Notes: generated from the sequence alone by a model not told the origin. Shown: positions 41,414-51,572, numbered from the stretch's first letter. The stretch is 64,000 nucleotides of DNA from Bradyrhizobium sp. sBnM-33 (GCF_032917945.1 NZ_CP136624.1:7316001-7380000); one strand, 5' to 3'. Numbers and translations: made by a program.

Positions 41414-43030
41414 ATGGATTTGACGCGCCTTGAGATCAATCGCCGCACCGCGCTGCTGACGTCGGCGGCCATTGCGGCCAACGTGGTCAATCCGATGCGG
41501 GCCTTTGCGCAGGAAACGCCGCGCAAGGGCGGCGTGTTTACCGTCCATTACGCCGCCGAGCAGCGCCAGCTCAACCCGAGCATTCAGGCTTCCACCGGCG
41601 TCTACATCATCGGCGGCAAGATCCAGGAGAACCTCGTCGATCTCGACGCCAGCGGCCAGCCGGTCGGCGTGCTCGCGGAGAGCTGGGAGGCCACCCCCGA
41701 CGGCAAGACCGTGACCTTCAAGCTGCGCAAGGGCATCACCTGGCATGACGGCAAGCCGTTCACCTCGGCCGACGTCGAATTCACCGCCATGAACATGTGG
41801 AAGAAGATCCTCAATTACGGATCGACGCTGCAACTCTTCCTGACCGCGGTCGAGACGCCTGATGCCCACACCGCGATCTTCAAGTACGAGCGGCCGATGC
41901 CGCTGAATCTCCTGCTCCGCGCCCTGCCCGATCTCGGCTACGTCTCGGCCAAGCATCTCTACGAGAGCGGCGACATCCGCCAGAACCCGACCAATCTTTC
42001 GCCTGTCGGCACCGGTCCGTTCAAGTTCGTCAGATACGAGCGCGGACAATATATCATTGCCGACCGCAATCCGGATTACTGGCGCCCTAACGCGCCCTAT
42101 CTTGATCGCATCGTCTGGCGCGTGATCACCGATCGCGCCTCGGCCGCGGCGCAAATGGAAGCCGGCGAACTTCACTACGCTCCATTCTCGAGCCTGACGC
42201 TCTCGGATTTGGCGCGGCTTTCCAAGGACAAGCGCTTCATCGTCTCGACCAAGGGCAATGAAGGCAACGCGCGCACCAATACGCTCGAGTTCAACTTCCG
42301 CCGCAAGGAATTGTCCGACATCCGCGTCCGCCGCGCGATTGCGCATGCGATCAACGTGCCGTTCTTCATCGAAAATTTTCTCGGCGATTTCGCCAAGCTC
42401 GGCACCGGACCGATCCCCTCGACCTCGACCGATTTCTATCCGGGCCCGAACACGCCGCAATACCCCTACGACAAAGCCAAGGCCGCGGCGCTGCTGAATG
42501 AAGCCGGCTACAAGCCGGGCACCGGCGGCACGCGCTTCACGCTAAAACTGTTGCCCGCGCCGTGGGGCGAGGACATCTCGCTGTGGTCGACCTTCGTCCA
42601 GCAGTCGCTGGGCGAGATCGGCATCCCGATCGAGATCGTGCGCAACGACGGCGGCGGCTTCCTAAAGCAGGTCTATGACGAGCACGCCTTCGACCTCGCC
42701 ACCGGCTGGCACCAATACCGTAACGATCCCGCGGTCTCGACCACGGTCTGGTATCGCTCGGGTCAGCCGAAGGGCGCGCCCTGGACCAACCAGTGGGGCT
42801 GGGAAGACAAGAACGTCGACAAGACCATCGACGATGCCGCGACCGAAATCGATCCGGCCAAACGCAAGGCGCTCTATACCCAGTTCGTCAAGGAAGTGAA
42901 CACGGAGCTGCCGGTCTGGATGCCGATCGAGCAGATTTTCGTCACCACGATTACAGCGAAGGCACGCAACCATTCCAATACCCCGCGCTGGGGATCGACG
43001 AGCTGGCACGATCTTTGGCTTTCCGCTTGA
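41414..43030 (+). CDS. Peptide/nickel-type ABC transporter substrate-binding protein (SBP family 5)
   Basis: The ATG at 41414 gives 538 residues with a probable Tat signal (INRRTALLTSAAIAANVV, cleaved near AFAQ). Family 5 landmarks are LAESWEATPDGKTVTFKLRK, GITWHDGKPFTSADVEFT, SPVGTGPFKFVRYERGQYII and RNPDYWRPNAPYLDRIVWR. The frame is open further upstream, but 41414 places the twin-arginine motif at the N-terminus. It is the first gene of a complete four-gene importer (41414-46495). The ligand may be a dipeptide, an opine or another amine; sequence does not decide. Confidence 0.93.
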   Translation: MDLTRLEINRRTALLTSAAIAANVVNPMRAFAQETPRKGGVFTVHYAAEQRQLNPSIQASTGVYIIGGKIQENLVDLDASGQPVGVLAESWEATPDGKTVTFKLRKGITWHDGKPFTSADVEFTAMNMWKKILNYGSTLQLFLTAVETPDAHTAIFKYERPMPLNLLLRALPDLGYVSAKHLYESGDIRQNPTNLSPVGTGPFKFVRYERGQYIIADRNPDYWRPNAPYLDRIVWRVITDRASAAAQMEAGELHYAPFSSLTLSDLARLSKDKRFIVSTKGNEGNARTNTLEFNFRRKELSDIRVRRAIAHAINVPFFIENFLGDFAKLGTGPIPSTSTDFYPGPNTPQYPYDKAKAAALLNEAGYKPGTGGTRFTLKLLPAPWGEDISLWSTFVQQSLGEIGIPIEIVRNDGGGFLKQVYDEHAFDLATGWHQYRNDPAVSTTVWYRSGQPKGAPWTNQWGWEDKNVDKTIDDAATEIDPAKRKALYTQFVKEVNTELPVWMPIEQIFVTTITAKARNHSNTPRWGSTSWHDLWLSA

Positions 43031-43054
43031 CGCCATATCCGCCAAGATAGGTCT

Positions 43055-44032
43055 ATGCGCATTCTGAGCCTAGCGGGGCGGCGGCTTGCCGCCTCGATCC
43101 CGACCCTCGTTCTGATTCTGATCGGTGTGTTCCTGCTGCTGCAGTTCGCACCGGGCGACACCGTCGATGCCATGATGGCGCAGATGGGCGGCGGCGATGC
43201 TGCGACCGCCAAGGAGCTGCGGAAATTCTACGGGCTCGACCTCTCGATCCCGGCGCAGCTCGGCAATTACCTCTGGCGGCTGGTGCGGCTCGATCTCGGC
43301 TTCTCCTCGATCTACGGCAAGCCGGTGGCCTCGGTCATCCTGGAGCGGCTGCCTCCGACGATCCTGTTGATGACGGCCTCGCTGTCGTTTGCATTTTTCT
43401 TCGGTCTCGTCTTCGGCGTGATCGCCGCCCGCAGCGTCAACCGTTGGCCCGATACGCTGATCTCCACGCTTGGCCTGATCTTCTACGCCACGCCCTCGTT
43501 CTGGTTTGGCTTGATGGCCATTGTCGTGTTCTCGGTCTATCTGCAATGGCTGCCGCCCGGCGGTTTTGAGGACATCGGAACGGTCCGGACCGGCATCTGG
43601 CGAGCCCTCGATATCGCAAGCCACCTGGTGCTGCCGACGCTGACGCTCGGGCTGATCTTCCTGGCGATCTATTTGCGCATCATGCGCGCCTCGATGCTGG
43701 AAGTGCTGAACCTCGACTACGTCCGCACCGCGCGCGCAAAGGGCCTCGACGAGACGCGCGTGGTGACGCGGCACGTGCTGCGCAATGCGCTGTTGCCGAT
43801 GGTGACGCTGATCGGGCTGCAGGCCGGCACCATGCTGGGCGGTTCAGTGGTGGTCGAAAGCGTGTTCTCGTTGCCGGGGCTCGGGCGGCTTGCCTACGAG
43901 TCTGTGGTGCAGCGCGATCTCAATACGCTGCTTGGTATCGTGTTCGTCTCGGCGCTGCTCGTCATCACCGTGAACTTCATCGTCGACCTCATCTATGCGC
44001 GGCTCGACCCGCGCATCACGGCGGAGGGTTAG
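43055..44032 (+). CDS. ABC transporter permease (DppB/OppB type)
   Basis: This 325-residue permease has an N-terminal membrane anchor (LAASIPTLVLILIGVFLLLQ), a periplasmic stretch with the GDTVD motif, and five further membrane segments. The ATPase-contact loop reads YVRTARAKGLDETRVVTRHV LRNALLPMVT in two consecutive pieces. It starts 24 bases after the binding-protein gene and forms the channel with the next gene. Confidence 0.94.
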   Translation: MRILSLAGRRLAASIPTLVLILIGVFLLLQFAPGDTVDAMMAQMGGGDAATAKELRKFYGLDLSIPAQLGNYLWRLVRLDLGFSSIYGKPVASVILERLPPTILLMTASLSFAFFFGLVFGVIAARSVNRWPDTLISTLGLIFYATPSFWFGLMAIVVFSVYLQWLPPGGFEDIGTVRTGIWRALDIASHLVLPTLTLGLIFLAIYLRIMRASMLEVLNLDYVRTARAKGLDETRVVTRHVLRNALLPMVTLIGLQAGTMLGGSVVVESVFSLPGLGRLAYESVVQRDLNTLLGIVFVSALLVITVNFIVDLIYARLDPRITAEG

Positions 44033-44036
44033 GGCC

Positions 44037-44867
44037 ATGGATGCGGTCAAGCGTTACTTCCGAAGCCCCGCCGCGGTGGCAGGCCTGATCCTGCTCGTGA
44101 TCGTGATCGCGATGGCGATCTCCGCCGGCTGGTTCTATCCACGCGATCCGCTGGCGCTCGCTGGCCGACCGCTGGTCTGGCCGTTCTCCAATCCGCGTTT
44201 CCTGCTCGGCACCGACAATTCAGGACGCGATATCGCAGCCCAAATTTTCTACGGTGCGCGGATATCGCTCTTGATCGGCGGCGTCGCAACCGCAATCGCG
44301 ATCCTGATCGGCATCCTCGTTGGCGCCTTCGCCGGCTATTACGGCGGCTGGCTCGACAATGTCTTGATGCGGATCACCGAAGCGTTCCAGACGCTACCGA
44401 ACTTCGTGCTGCTCTTGGTGTTGGTTGCCGTATTCGGCTCGACGCTGACGACCGTCACCATCGCGGTCGGCGTGGTGTCGTGGCCGGCTCCGGCGCGGCT
44501 GACCCGCGCGGAATTTTTGTCGCTGCGCAACCGCGAATTCGTCCAGGCCGGCCGGACGCTCGGCATGAAGAACATCCAGCTTATTTTCGGCGAGATCCTG
44601 CCGAATGCGCTGCCGCCGGTCATCGTCTACGCCAGCGTGGTGATGGCGGTCGCGATACTGCTCGAAAGCGCGCTCGCGTTCCTGCGGCTGTCCGATCCCA
44701 ACGTCGCATCCTGGGGCAACCTGATCGGCCTCGGCCGCGATGTGCTGCGGGTGCAATGGTACGTCTCGGCGATCCCGGGTATTGCGATCCTCGTCACAGT
44801 GCTCGCGGTGTCGCTGGTCGGCCAAGGCCTCAATGACGCGCTCAATCCGAGGCTGAAGGGCCGATGA
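44037..44867 (+). CDS. ABC transporter permease (DppC/OppC type)
   Basis: The ATG at 44037, four bases after the DppB-type stop, gives 276 residues (MDAVKRYFRSPAAVAGLILL). The typical DppC features are present: an early FLLGTDNSGRDIAAQIFYGA motif, then the loop EFVQAGRTLGMKNIQLIFGE and ILPNALPPVIVY. The end overlaps the ATPase start (ATGA). Confidence 0.94.
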   Translation: MDAVKRYFRSPAAVAGLILLVIVIAMAISAGWFYPRDPLALAGRPLVWPFSNPRFLLGTDNSGRDIAAQIFYGARISLLIGGVATAIAILIGILVGAFAGYYGGWLDNVLMRITEAFQTLPNFVLLLVLVAVFGSTLTTVTIAVGVVSWPAPARLTRAEFLSLRNREFVQAGRTLGMKNIQLIFGEILPNALPPVIVYASVVMAVAILLESALAFLRLSDPNVASWGNLIGLGRDVLRVQWYVSAIPGIAILVTVLAVSLVGQGLNDALNPRLKGR

Positions 44868-46495
44868 GCGAGCACGAGACCATCCTCTCGCTCGACCGCC
44901 TGAGCGTCCGCCTGCCCGGCGGCGCCGATCGCGCGCACGCGCTTAGGGACGTGTCGCTGGAAATCGCCTCCAACGAGATCCTCTGCGTGGTCGGCGAATC
45001 CGGCTCCGGCAAATCGATGATGGCCAACGCGATCATGCGGCTATTGCCCAACGAGGTGACGATCGACGGCGGCCGGATGATGTTCGAGGGTCGCGATCTC
45101 TGCAAGGCCTCGATCGCGGACATGCGCGAGGTGCGCGGCGCAGGCATTGCCATGATCTTCCAGGAGCCGATGACGGCGCTCAATCCGCTTCGTACCATCG
45201 GCGACCAGATCGCCGAGATGTTTTCGATCCATACCAAATTGTCGAAGGCGGAGATCGGCGCGAAAGTGCTGGCCCTGCTCGCCGACGTCCGCATTCCCGA
45301 TCCGAAAGTTGCAGCAAAGGCCTATCCGCACGAGCTATCCGGCGGTCAGCGCCAGCGCGCCATGATCGCGATGGCTTTGGCGCTCGATCCAAAGCTTCTG
45401 ATTGCGGACGAGCCGACGACGGCGCTCGACGTCACGACCCAGGCGCAGATTCTAAAACTGATCCGCGACCTGCAGCAGCGCCGCAGGACCGCGGTCATGT
45501 TCATCACCCATGATTTCGGGGTGGTCGCGGAGATCGCGGAACGCGTGGTGGTGATGCAGCATGGCGTCATCGTTGAGCAAGGTACAGCTTCCGATGTGCT
45601 GCACCATCCGCAGCATGCCTACACCAAGCAGCTCATCGCCGCCGTGCCGCCGCTGAACGCGCCTCCCCCGCGGACGCTTGCCTCTGATAACATCCTGACG
45701 ATCACCGATGTCTCGAAGACCTATCGCACCGGCGGCTTTCTCGGGCGCGGCGCGCGCGTGACGCCGGCCGTGAAGAACGTGTCCCTCAACCTGCCGCGCG
45801 GGACGACGCTAGGCATTGTCGGCGAATCCGGCTCGGGTAAATCGACGTTGGCGCGCTGCATCGTGCGGCTGATCGATCCGGATACGGGATCGATCGTGCT
45901 GGACGGCAACGACTGGGCGAAGATGTCGCGCGAAAACGTCCGCCGCGAGACGCGGCATATCCAGATGGTGTTTCAGGACCCGTTCGCCTCCCTCAACCCG
46001 CGCCGCAAGGCGGCCGAGCTGGTGGCGCAAGGCCCGATCGTGCACGGCACACCGCGCGCGAAGGCAATTGCGGATGCCAAGGAGCTGTTCGCACTGGTCG
46101 GGCTGGATCCTTCCGCGGGCGACCGCTATCCCCACGAATTCTCCGGCGGTCAGCGCCAGCGCATTGGCCTCGCCCGCGCGCTGGCACTGAAGCCGGACGT
46201 GCTGGTGGCGGACGAGCCGGTGTCGGCGCTCGACGTCTCCGTGCAGGCGCAGGTTTTAAAGCTGCTCGCCGAATTGCGGGCGCGGCTCGGGCTTTCGATC
46301 GTCTTCATCACCCATGATTTGCGCGTCGCCGCGCAAATCTGCGACCTGGTTGCCGTGATGAAGGATGGTGAGGTTGTCGAGCACGGGCTGGCTGCGGAGG
46401 TGTTCGGCAATCCGCAACACGCTTATACGCGGGCGCTACTGGATTCGATTCCGGGCGGAGAATTTGCGCGGGAGCACGCGACGGAGGCGGTGTAG
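44864..46495 (+). CDS. ABC transporter ATP-binding protein, fused DppD-DppF
   Basis: The 543-residue protein joins the two ATPases of a peptide importer in one chain. The first cassette has Walker A at residues 44-51 (GESGSGKS), signature [15 protein letters not shown] and [12 protein letters not shown]. The second has Walker A at 320-327, signature [17 protein letters not shown] and [12 protein letters not shown]. Both contain the oligopeptide-transporter tail region ([16 protein letters not shown] and [17 protein letters not shown]). Fusion of the pair is common in rhizobia. A family B repeat follows its stop. Confidence 0.95.
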   Translation: MSEHETILSLDRLSVRLPGGADRAHALRDVSLEIASNEILCVVGESGSGKSMMANAIMRLLPNEVTIDGGRMMFEGRDLCKASIADMREVRGAGIAMIFQEPMTALNPLRTIGDQIAEMFSIHTKLSKAEIGAKVLALLADVRIPDPKVAAKAYPHELSGGQRQRAMIAMALALDPKLLIADEPTTALDVTTQAQILKLIRDLQQRRRTAVMFITHDFGVVAEIAERVVVMQHGVIVEQGTASDVLHHPQHAYTKQLIAAVPPLNAPPPRTLASDNILTITDVSKTYRTGGFLGRGARVTPAVKNVSLNLPRGTTLGIVGESGSGKSTLARCIVRLIDPDTGSIVLDGNDWAKMSRENVRRETRHIQMVFQDPFASLNPRRKAAELVAQGPIVHGTPRAKAIADAKELFALVGLDPSAGDRYPHEFSGGQRQRIGLARALALKPDVLVADEPVSALDVSVQAQVLKLLAELRARLGLSIVFITHDLRVAAQICDLVAVMKDGEVVEHGLAAEVFGNPQHAYTRALLDSIPGGEFAREHATEAV

Positions 46496-46509
46496 TAGCG
46501 TCCTCGGCG

Positions 46510-46653
46510 GCGGTGCAGCTCCCTCTCCCCGCTCTTCGCGGGGAGAGGGTTGGGGTGAGGGGCTGCTTCCGCGGGTTCGAGCTCAAGTTTGGATTCGCGG
46601 AGAGAGGCCCCTCACCCCGACCCTCTCCCCGCTTCGCGGGGCGAGGGAGAAGC
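46510..46653. repeat. Intergenic palindromic repeat, family B, copy 3 (tandem)
   Basis: Two B-type hairpins stand side by side: CTCCCTCTCCCCGC with GCGGGGAGAGGG, then CCCCTCACCCCGACCCTCTC with GCGGGGCGAGGGAGAA. The second half matches the copy at 951-993. The pair lies between convergent genes and could act as a barrier to read-through. Confidence 0.88.
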
Positions 46654-46672
46654 GGCAGCGCGCCTGCTCGGA

Positions 46673-47980
46673 TCACGCCATCTCGCGGGCATCTCTGCGG
46701 CGATAGACCAGCAGCATCAGCGGCGCGAGCTTGCGGAGGATGCCGTGGGCGACTATGGGCACGGGCTCGGTAAACGGCAACGCCAGTTCGTTCTCCGGCA
46801 CGCCGCGAACGGCCTTTGCCAATTCATTGCCGAGCGGAATCGTCAGCGCAACCGCGCGGCCGTTGCAGCCGGTCCAGCCATAGGCATTGGGGCCAAGCCG
46901 ATGGATGCGCGGCAAAAAGTCCGTAGTCATGCCGACATAGCCGTTCCAGACATAATCGAACGAGACCTCGCCGATCTGCGGCCACAGCCGCTGCAGGCGC
47001 TCGGTGACGCGCGCCTTGATCCGCTCCACCTTGTTGCCGGGGCCGATCACCGCGCCGCCGGTGACCAGACGGTTTCGCGCGTCATAGCGCGCGAAATAGA
47101 GTTCGCCATGGGTATCCGACATCGCCTGCCGGCCCGGGATGATGGTCTTGCGGACGTTGTCCGACAACGGCTGCGTCGCCATTTGCCACGACAGCACCGG
47201 CATCACCTCGCGTGCAATCTCAGGCACCAGCGATTTGGAGAATTCGCCGCTATAGGCATTGCTCGCCACGACTAACGCACGGCCGGAGATTTCGCCCTTG
47301 GCCGTCTTGACCACCCAGCGGTCGCCCCGGCGCTCAAAACTTTCCGCTGGCGAGCGCGCGTAAATGCGCGCGCCGAGGCCGAGCACGGTGCGCGCGAGGC
47401 CACGGGCCAGCGCCAGCGGATTGATGTGGCCGCCAGTCTTATTCCAGAAACCACCGAACCACGCATCCGAACCCAGCATGTCGCGCGTCTGCTCGCGCGA
47501 CAGCAACTCAACGGGCGCGCCGAACTTCGACCACTGCCGCACACGCCGTTCCGCGATCTTGATGCGGCCAGGCGAATGCACCGGTTGAACCCAGCCGGCC
47601 TGTTCCCCCTCGGTGTCGATATTATAGCGCGTCGTCACGTCGAAAAGATAGGACGCGCTGTCACGCAGCATACCGACGAAACGTTCTCCCGCCTCGCCGT
47701 GCCTTGCGACAATGTCCTCCGGATCAGGCCGCGACAGCGTCGGAATCACCTGGCCATTGTTGCAGCCCGATGCACCCCAGCCCGGCTCCGCGGCTTCGAC
47801 GATGGCGACATCGACGCCGGCCTCGCGCAGATGCAGCGCGGTGGAAAGTCCGGTGAAGCCGCCGCCGATCACGATCACATCGGCCTGCTGCGAGCCGATC
47901 AGTTCCGGTAAATCAGGCCCCGACGGCGTCACGGCGGCCCACAGTGAATCGGGCCAGCGGACGTTGCTCGTGTTCATCAT
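46673..47980 (-). CDS. FAD-dependent oxidoreductase of the D-amino acid oxidase (DAO) family
   Basis: The 435-residue protein carries an FAD dinucleotide motif (VIVIGGGFTGLSTALHLREAG at about 34-54), a GWGASGCNNGQVIP substrate-domain entry and the C-terminal second FAD stretch YGWTGCNGRAVALTIPLGNELA. Relatives oxidise secondary or primary amines such as gamma-glutamylputrescine, sarcosine or opines. It starts at one of two adjacent ATGs with AAGGATC upstream. It is convergent to a peptide-type importer, so the importer may deliver its amine substrate, which is an inference. Confidence 0.88.
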   Translation of the reverse strand: MMNTSNVRWPDSLWAAVTPSGPDLPELIGSQQADVIVIGGGFTGLSTALHLREAGVDVAIVEAAEPGWGASGCNNGQVIPTLSRPDPEDIVARHGEAGERFVGMLRDSASYLFDVTTRYNIDTEGEQAGWVQPVHSPGRIKIAERRVRQWSKFGAPVELLSREQTRDMLGSDAWFGGFWNKTGGHINPLALARGLARTVLGLGARIYARSPAESFERRGDRWVVKTAKGEISGRALVVASNAYSGEFSKSLVPEIAREVMPVLSWQMATQPLSDNVRKTIIPGRQAMSDTHGELYFARYDARNRLVTGGAVIGPGNKVERIKARVTERLQRLWPQIGEVSFDYVWNGYVGMTTDFLPRIHRLGPNAYGWTGCNGRAVALTIPLGNELAKAVRGVPENELALPFTEPVPIVAHGILRKLAPLMLLVYRRRDAREMA

Positions 47981-48051
47981 GATCCTTCCTTGCGGGCAAC
48001 TGATCGTTCTGATTAGCTTAGCCCGCTAACAAGCCTCAGGGAACAAAAAGA

Positions 48052-48906
48052 GTGGCACTCAAAAACGTCATCGGAATCGATCACGCCGTAATCATGGTGA
48101 AGGATCTCGACAAAGCCGCCGAAAACTACAAGCGGCTCGGCTTCACCGTGTCGCCGCGCGGCACCCACAGCGCACATATGGGATCGGGCAATTACACCAT
48201 CATGTTTGACCCCGACTATATGGAATTGCTCGGCGTGCTGACGCCGACAGAACATAACGCTCCGGCGCGGGCGTATCTGGAAAAGAATGGCGAAGGCATC
48301 GAGCGCATCGCGTTCACGGCGGTGGATTCCGCCGAAGGCGCGGAAGAAATTCGCGCGCGCGGCTATCCGCCGATTGGACCAACCGATTTCGAACGTCCCG
48401 TGACGATGCCCGATGGCACGATATCTGCTGCGAAATTCCGTACCTTCCAATGGCCGACGGCGGAAGCGCCAGGCGGCGTGCGCATCTTTGCCTGCCAGCA
48501 CAAGACGCGCGAGACGGTATGGATTCCTGAACTGATGAAGCATGCCAATGGCGCCAAGCGCCTGAAGCAGGTGCTGATCGTTACCCCGGAGCCGGCGGAT
48601 GACGCCGCGCAACTCGCGAGCATGATCGATCGCGAGGCAAGGGTCGAACCGGACGGCGTCATTGCAGTCCCTTCGGGCGGCGAGCGCGCCGACTTCGTAT
48701 TCCTGACCAAGACCCAGCTTGGCACACGCTACCCTGACGTCCCGCTGATGGGGCTGCCTGAGCGCGGCGGCGCGGGGCTGGTGATCGCGGCCGATCTCGC
48801 GGCGGCGGAGAAGGCGCTCGGCGCGACGGGCGTGAAGAGCGCTGGTGGCGTGGTGGTGCCGCCGGCCGAGGGCAACGGCACGATGCTCGCGTTTGTTAAG
48901 GCATAG
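48052..48906 (+). CDS. VOC family protein (glyoxalase-like)
   Basis: The 284-residue protein starts with GTG at 48052 and reads IGIDHAVIMVKDLDKAAENYKRLGFTVSPRGTHSAHMGSGNYTIMF, the opening of a glyoxalase-like domain with a metal His (H11). A second, more diverged repeat occupies the C-terminal half (LKQVLIVTPEPADDAAQLASM). VOC proteins include dioxygenases, glyoxalases and fosfomycin-resistance enzymes; which one applies here cannot be told. A TetR gene follows 38 bases downstream on the same strand. Confidence 0.86.
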   Translation: MALKNVIGIDHAVIMVKDLDKAAENYKRLGFTVSPRGTHSAHMGSGNYTIMFDPDYMELLGVLTPTEHNAPARAYLEKNGEGIERIAFTAVDSAEGAEEIRARGYPPIGPTDFERPVTMPDGTISAAKFRTFQWPTAEAPGGVRIFACQHKTRETVWIPELMKHANGAKRLKQVLIVTPEPADDAAQLASMIDREARVEPDGVIAVPSGGERADFVFLTKTQLGTRYPDVPLMGLPERGGAGLVIAADLAAAEKALGATGVKSAGGVVVPPAEGNGTMLAFVKA

Positions 48907-48944
48907 TCGGCAGCGCCGGCCGCGCTGATCGGGAAAGCCCAAAC

Positions 48945-49556
48945 ATGACGAGGGGCAGGATCGAAGCGGATGGCGATATGGCGGCAAGCCGCCGTGGTCG
49001 CCCCCGTTCCGCCGAAACAACCAACGCCATTCTGCAAAGCGCCTACACGCTGATGGCGACCACGGGTCTGGCCGCTACCAGCATCGATGCGGTGGCACGG
49101 CACTCCAACGTCTCGAAAATGACCATCTACAAATGGTGGCCGTCGCGAGAGGCGCTGCTGATCGACGCGTTCCTGCATCATGCTTCGCTGATGCTGCCGC
49201 TGCCGACATCAGGCACGGCGGCGGAGCGCCTGAGAAATCACGCCGCGGCTTACGCCAAGGCGCTGCAAGGCGAGTTCGGCAAGGTGCAGCTCGCGGTGAT
49301 CTCCGAATGCATCTCGAACACCGGATCTGCCGAGATATTCTACGAACGCTATCTCAGATATCGAAGGACCGCGCTGGTCGAATTGATCGCCGCCGGCCAG
49401 CGGGATGGCAGCGTCGGCGCGGCCGGGACGCCGGAGGACCTGTACGACGCGATCTATGGCAGCCTGTTCTACCGCTACATCTTCGGAATCAAGCCGATCT
49501 CGCCGGCGCAGGCCCGCAATCTTGTCGACACCCTGCTGATGATCAGGAGCCGCTGA
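48945..49556 (+). CDS. TetR family transcriptional regulator
   Basis: This 203-residue protein has the TetR N-terminal helix-turn-helix (TNAILQSAYTLMATTGLAATSIDAVARHSNVSKMTIYKWW, residues about 25-65) and a helical ligand domain. An internal ATG (MAASRRGRPRSAE) at residue 12 could be the true start. Its 3' end overlaps the desaturase gene on the other strand by 14 bases. Likely targets are the neighbouring VOC, desaturase or hydrolase genes. Confidence 0.93.
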   Translation: MTRGRIEADGDMAASRRGRPRSAETTNAILQSAYTLMATTGLAATSIDAVARHSNVSKMTIYKWWPSREALLIDAFLHHASLMLPLPTSGTAAERLRNHAAAYAKALQGEFGKVQLAVISECISNTGSAEIFYERYLRYRRTALVELIAAGQRDGSVGAAGTPEDLYDAIYGSLFYRYIFGIKPISPAQARNLVDTLLMIRSR

Positions 49557-50502
49557 CGCCTTGGGCACGGCCATGCCGCTGGCGTCGGAACCAGGCCCAA
49601 GTCTCGCGGGTCACGGCCAGATAGCCCCTGCCCCGGAACACAATCCGCCCGTCGACAATCTGGTTCAGCCTCGGCAGCGCATGAAACGGGATCGAAGGAT
49701 AGGCGTGATGCTCGACATGGTAGGGCATATTCCACGCAAACCACTTCATGACCATGCCGGTATAGGTCGTACGCGTATTTTGGAAGGCGCTGCGCGTTCG
49801 CTCACAGCCGGTGTGTTCGGCATAGAGATAGGGACGCAGGAATAGCTGGCCGACGATCAGGGGAACGATCCAGACCCAGAGCAGCAGCGCCGTGTGGAGC
49901 GCGAATGAGCCGAGCAGCAGCACGACGTAGCCGGCGACATAGAGCCGCGCTTCCTTCACGACGATGGGGCGCTTGGCTTCCGGAATCCAGGGGGCGGAGG
50001 CGTTGCCGGTGAAGGCATGGCGAAGCATCAGCCCTACCCGGAAGGCGACCTGCCGAAGACCGCTATAGGCAATCGCAAGCTCCGTATCCGAGGCGGGCAT
50101 CGGGCCAACCAGCAGTTCGGGATCCCGCTCCGGATCCTGCGTGTAGCGGTGGTGGTCCCAATGGAACAGGCAGTAATATTCGTAAGGCAGCCCGATCGCG
50201 AATGAAGACAGATGACCGAATACGAGATTGAGCGCGCGGGTCCGAAAGGCTGTCTTGTGAGCGGTCTCGTGCACGACCATGAACAGGAAGGCGACGAAAT
50301 AGCCTTGCACGACGATCAGCGGCATCGCCCAGTGCGGGCCATAGGTCGAGGCGACGAGCCAGATCAGCGTGCCGAAAACGCCGATTGCGCCGTAGTGGCT
50401 GGCTGCGCGAATGATGCCGGGCAGGTTCGACCGCACCGATAATGCGCGCAGCTCGGCCGAAGTCAGCGGCTTCTCTCCCGTTGCGGTAATTGCTGTGCTC
50501 AT
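49543..50502 (-). CDS. Membrane fatty acid desaturase
   Basis: The 319-residue membrane enzyme has the three His boxes of diiron desaturases/hydroxylases: HETAH (78-82), HWDHH (114-118) and HVEHH (262-266), with four hydrophobic segments between them. These enzymes insert a double bond or hydroxyl into acyl chains using oxygen. It could also be a carotenoid or sterol-type hydroxylase of the same superfamily. The gene is 24 bases upstream of the MetX-like stop on the same strand and convergent with the TetR gene. Confidence 0.9.
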   Translation of the reverse strand: MSTAITATGEKPLTSAELRALSVRSNLPGIIRAASHYGAIGVFGTLIWLVASTYGPHWAMPLIVVQGYFVAFLFMVVHETAHKTAFRTRALNLVFGHLSSFAIGLPYEYYCLFHWDHHRYTQDPERDPELLVGPMPASDTELAIAYSGLRQVAFRVGLMLRHAFTGNASAPWIPEAKRPIVVKEARLYVAGYVVLLLGSFALHTALLLWVWIVPLIVGQLFLRPYLYAEHTGCERTRSAFQNTRTTYTGMVMKWFAWNMPYHVEHHAYPSIPFHALPRLNQIVDGRIVFRGRGYLAVTRETWAWFRRQRHGRAQGVSGS

Positions 50503-50526
50503 GGTCGCTAACGCCTCCGGGATGAT

Positions 50527-51543
50527 TCAACGCTGCAGCAGCGCCGAGATTTCGGCGTTGATGAAGTCGCGATCTCTGGGATTGTTGATGGGGTTTCCGG
50601 CCCGGTGCCCGTGGATCGAGGGAATCGGATGGAGTTCGGCCGACTTTGCATTGACGAGGCGGCCGAGCTCGGCCTCGTTGTCGCGCATGTCGAAGTAGCG
50701 ATCCGTCTGGCCCGGCATCAGCAACACATGCGCCCTGATCGCGGCCAGTGCGCGGTTCATGTCACCACCGAATTCCGGACATTGGCTGATATCGCCGCGC
50801 TGCCAGATGCCGATCTGCGCCAGAAGATCATTGGCGTCACGCCGCGCGAAGGCGACGTCCCACGATCGCGCCAGGTAATCCTCAAGGTTTGTGAATCCGG
50901 CCTCGCGCCAGACCTCATCCCGGTAATAGGCGTGCGACATCGCCCACCCCGCATAGACGCGTCCCATCGCCTGAAGGCCGGCGACGGGCCTGGCAACAAA
51001 ACGGCCATCCTGCCAGGCCGGGTCCGCCGTCAGCGCCGTCTTCACGCCCTCGAGAAACACGTGATTGTACGGCGAGCATCTGGCGCTGCCGCAAACAACC
51101 GCCGCCCGTTCCACCATATCGGGATGACAGGCTGCCCAGTGATAGGCCTGCATGCCGCCCATCGACCAGCCATAGACCAGCGCGATCCTTGAAATGCCGA
51201 ATTGCTCTTCGAGAAGGCGGCGCTGCACCGCGACTGCGTCATGATAGCTGATGGCTGGAAACGGCGTGACATCGCAATTGGACGGCGATGAAGACAGGCC
51301 GCTGCCGAACAGATTCGGAATGACGATGAAGTAGCGATCTGGGTCCAGCGCGCCGCCACGCTGGATCAGCCATTCGATATCGCTGTGCTGTGCGCTGAAG
51401 GACGTCGGATAGACAATCACATTGTCCTTTCGCGCGTTCAGCGCGCCATAGGTCTTGTACGCGAGCTGCATCGCCGGAAACGCGGTGCCCGACTGAAGTT
51501 CGACGTCTCCGGCTTCAAAGATTTGATAGTCGGCGCTGGGCAT
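50527..51543 (-). CDS. MetX-like alpha/beta hydrolase (homoserine acetyltransferase family)
   Basis: The ATG at 51543 (MPSADYQIFEAGDVELQSG) gives 338 residues; an earlier frame start lacks support. The nucleophile elbow is YGWSMGGMQAYHWA, and the acid/base residues are in LLMPGQTDRYFD and SIHGHRAGNP. The LAYKTYGALNARKDNVIVYPTSFSAQH opening is typical of homoserine/serine acetyltransferase relatives. True MetX has a different elbow context, so a hydrolase or acyltransferase acting on another alcohol is likely. An inverted repeat TGTAC-N5-GTACA lies 30 bases upstream. Confidence 0.86.
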   Translation of the reverse strand: MPSADYQIFEAGDVELQSGTAFPAMQLAYKTYGALNARKDNVIVYPTSFSAQHSDIEWLIQRGGALDPDRYFIVIPNLFGSGLSSSPSNCDVTPFPAISYHDAVAVQRRLLEEQFGISRIALVYGWSMGGMQAYHWAACHPDMVERAAVVCGSARCSPYNHVFLEGVKTALTADPAWQDGRFVARPVAGLQAMGRVYAGWAMSHAYYRDEVWREAGFTNLEDYLARSWDVAFARRDANDLLAQIGIWQRGDISQCPEFGGDMNRALAAIRAHVLLMPGQTDRYFDMRDNEAELGRLVNAKSAELHPIPSIHGHRAGNPINNPRDRDFINAEISALLQR

Positions 51544-51572
51544 CAAAGACCGTTTCCGAGCGATGCATTTAA

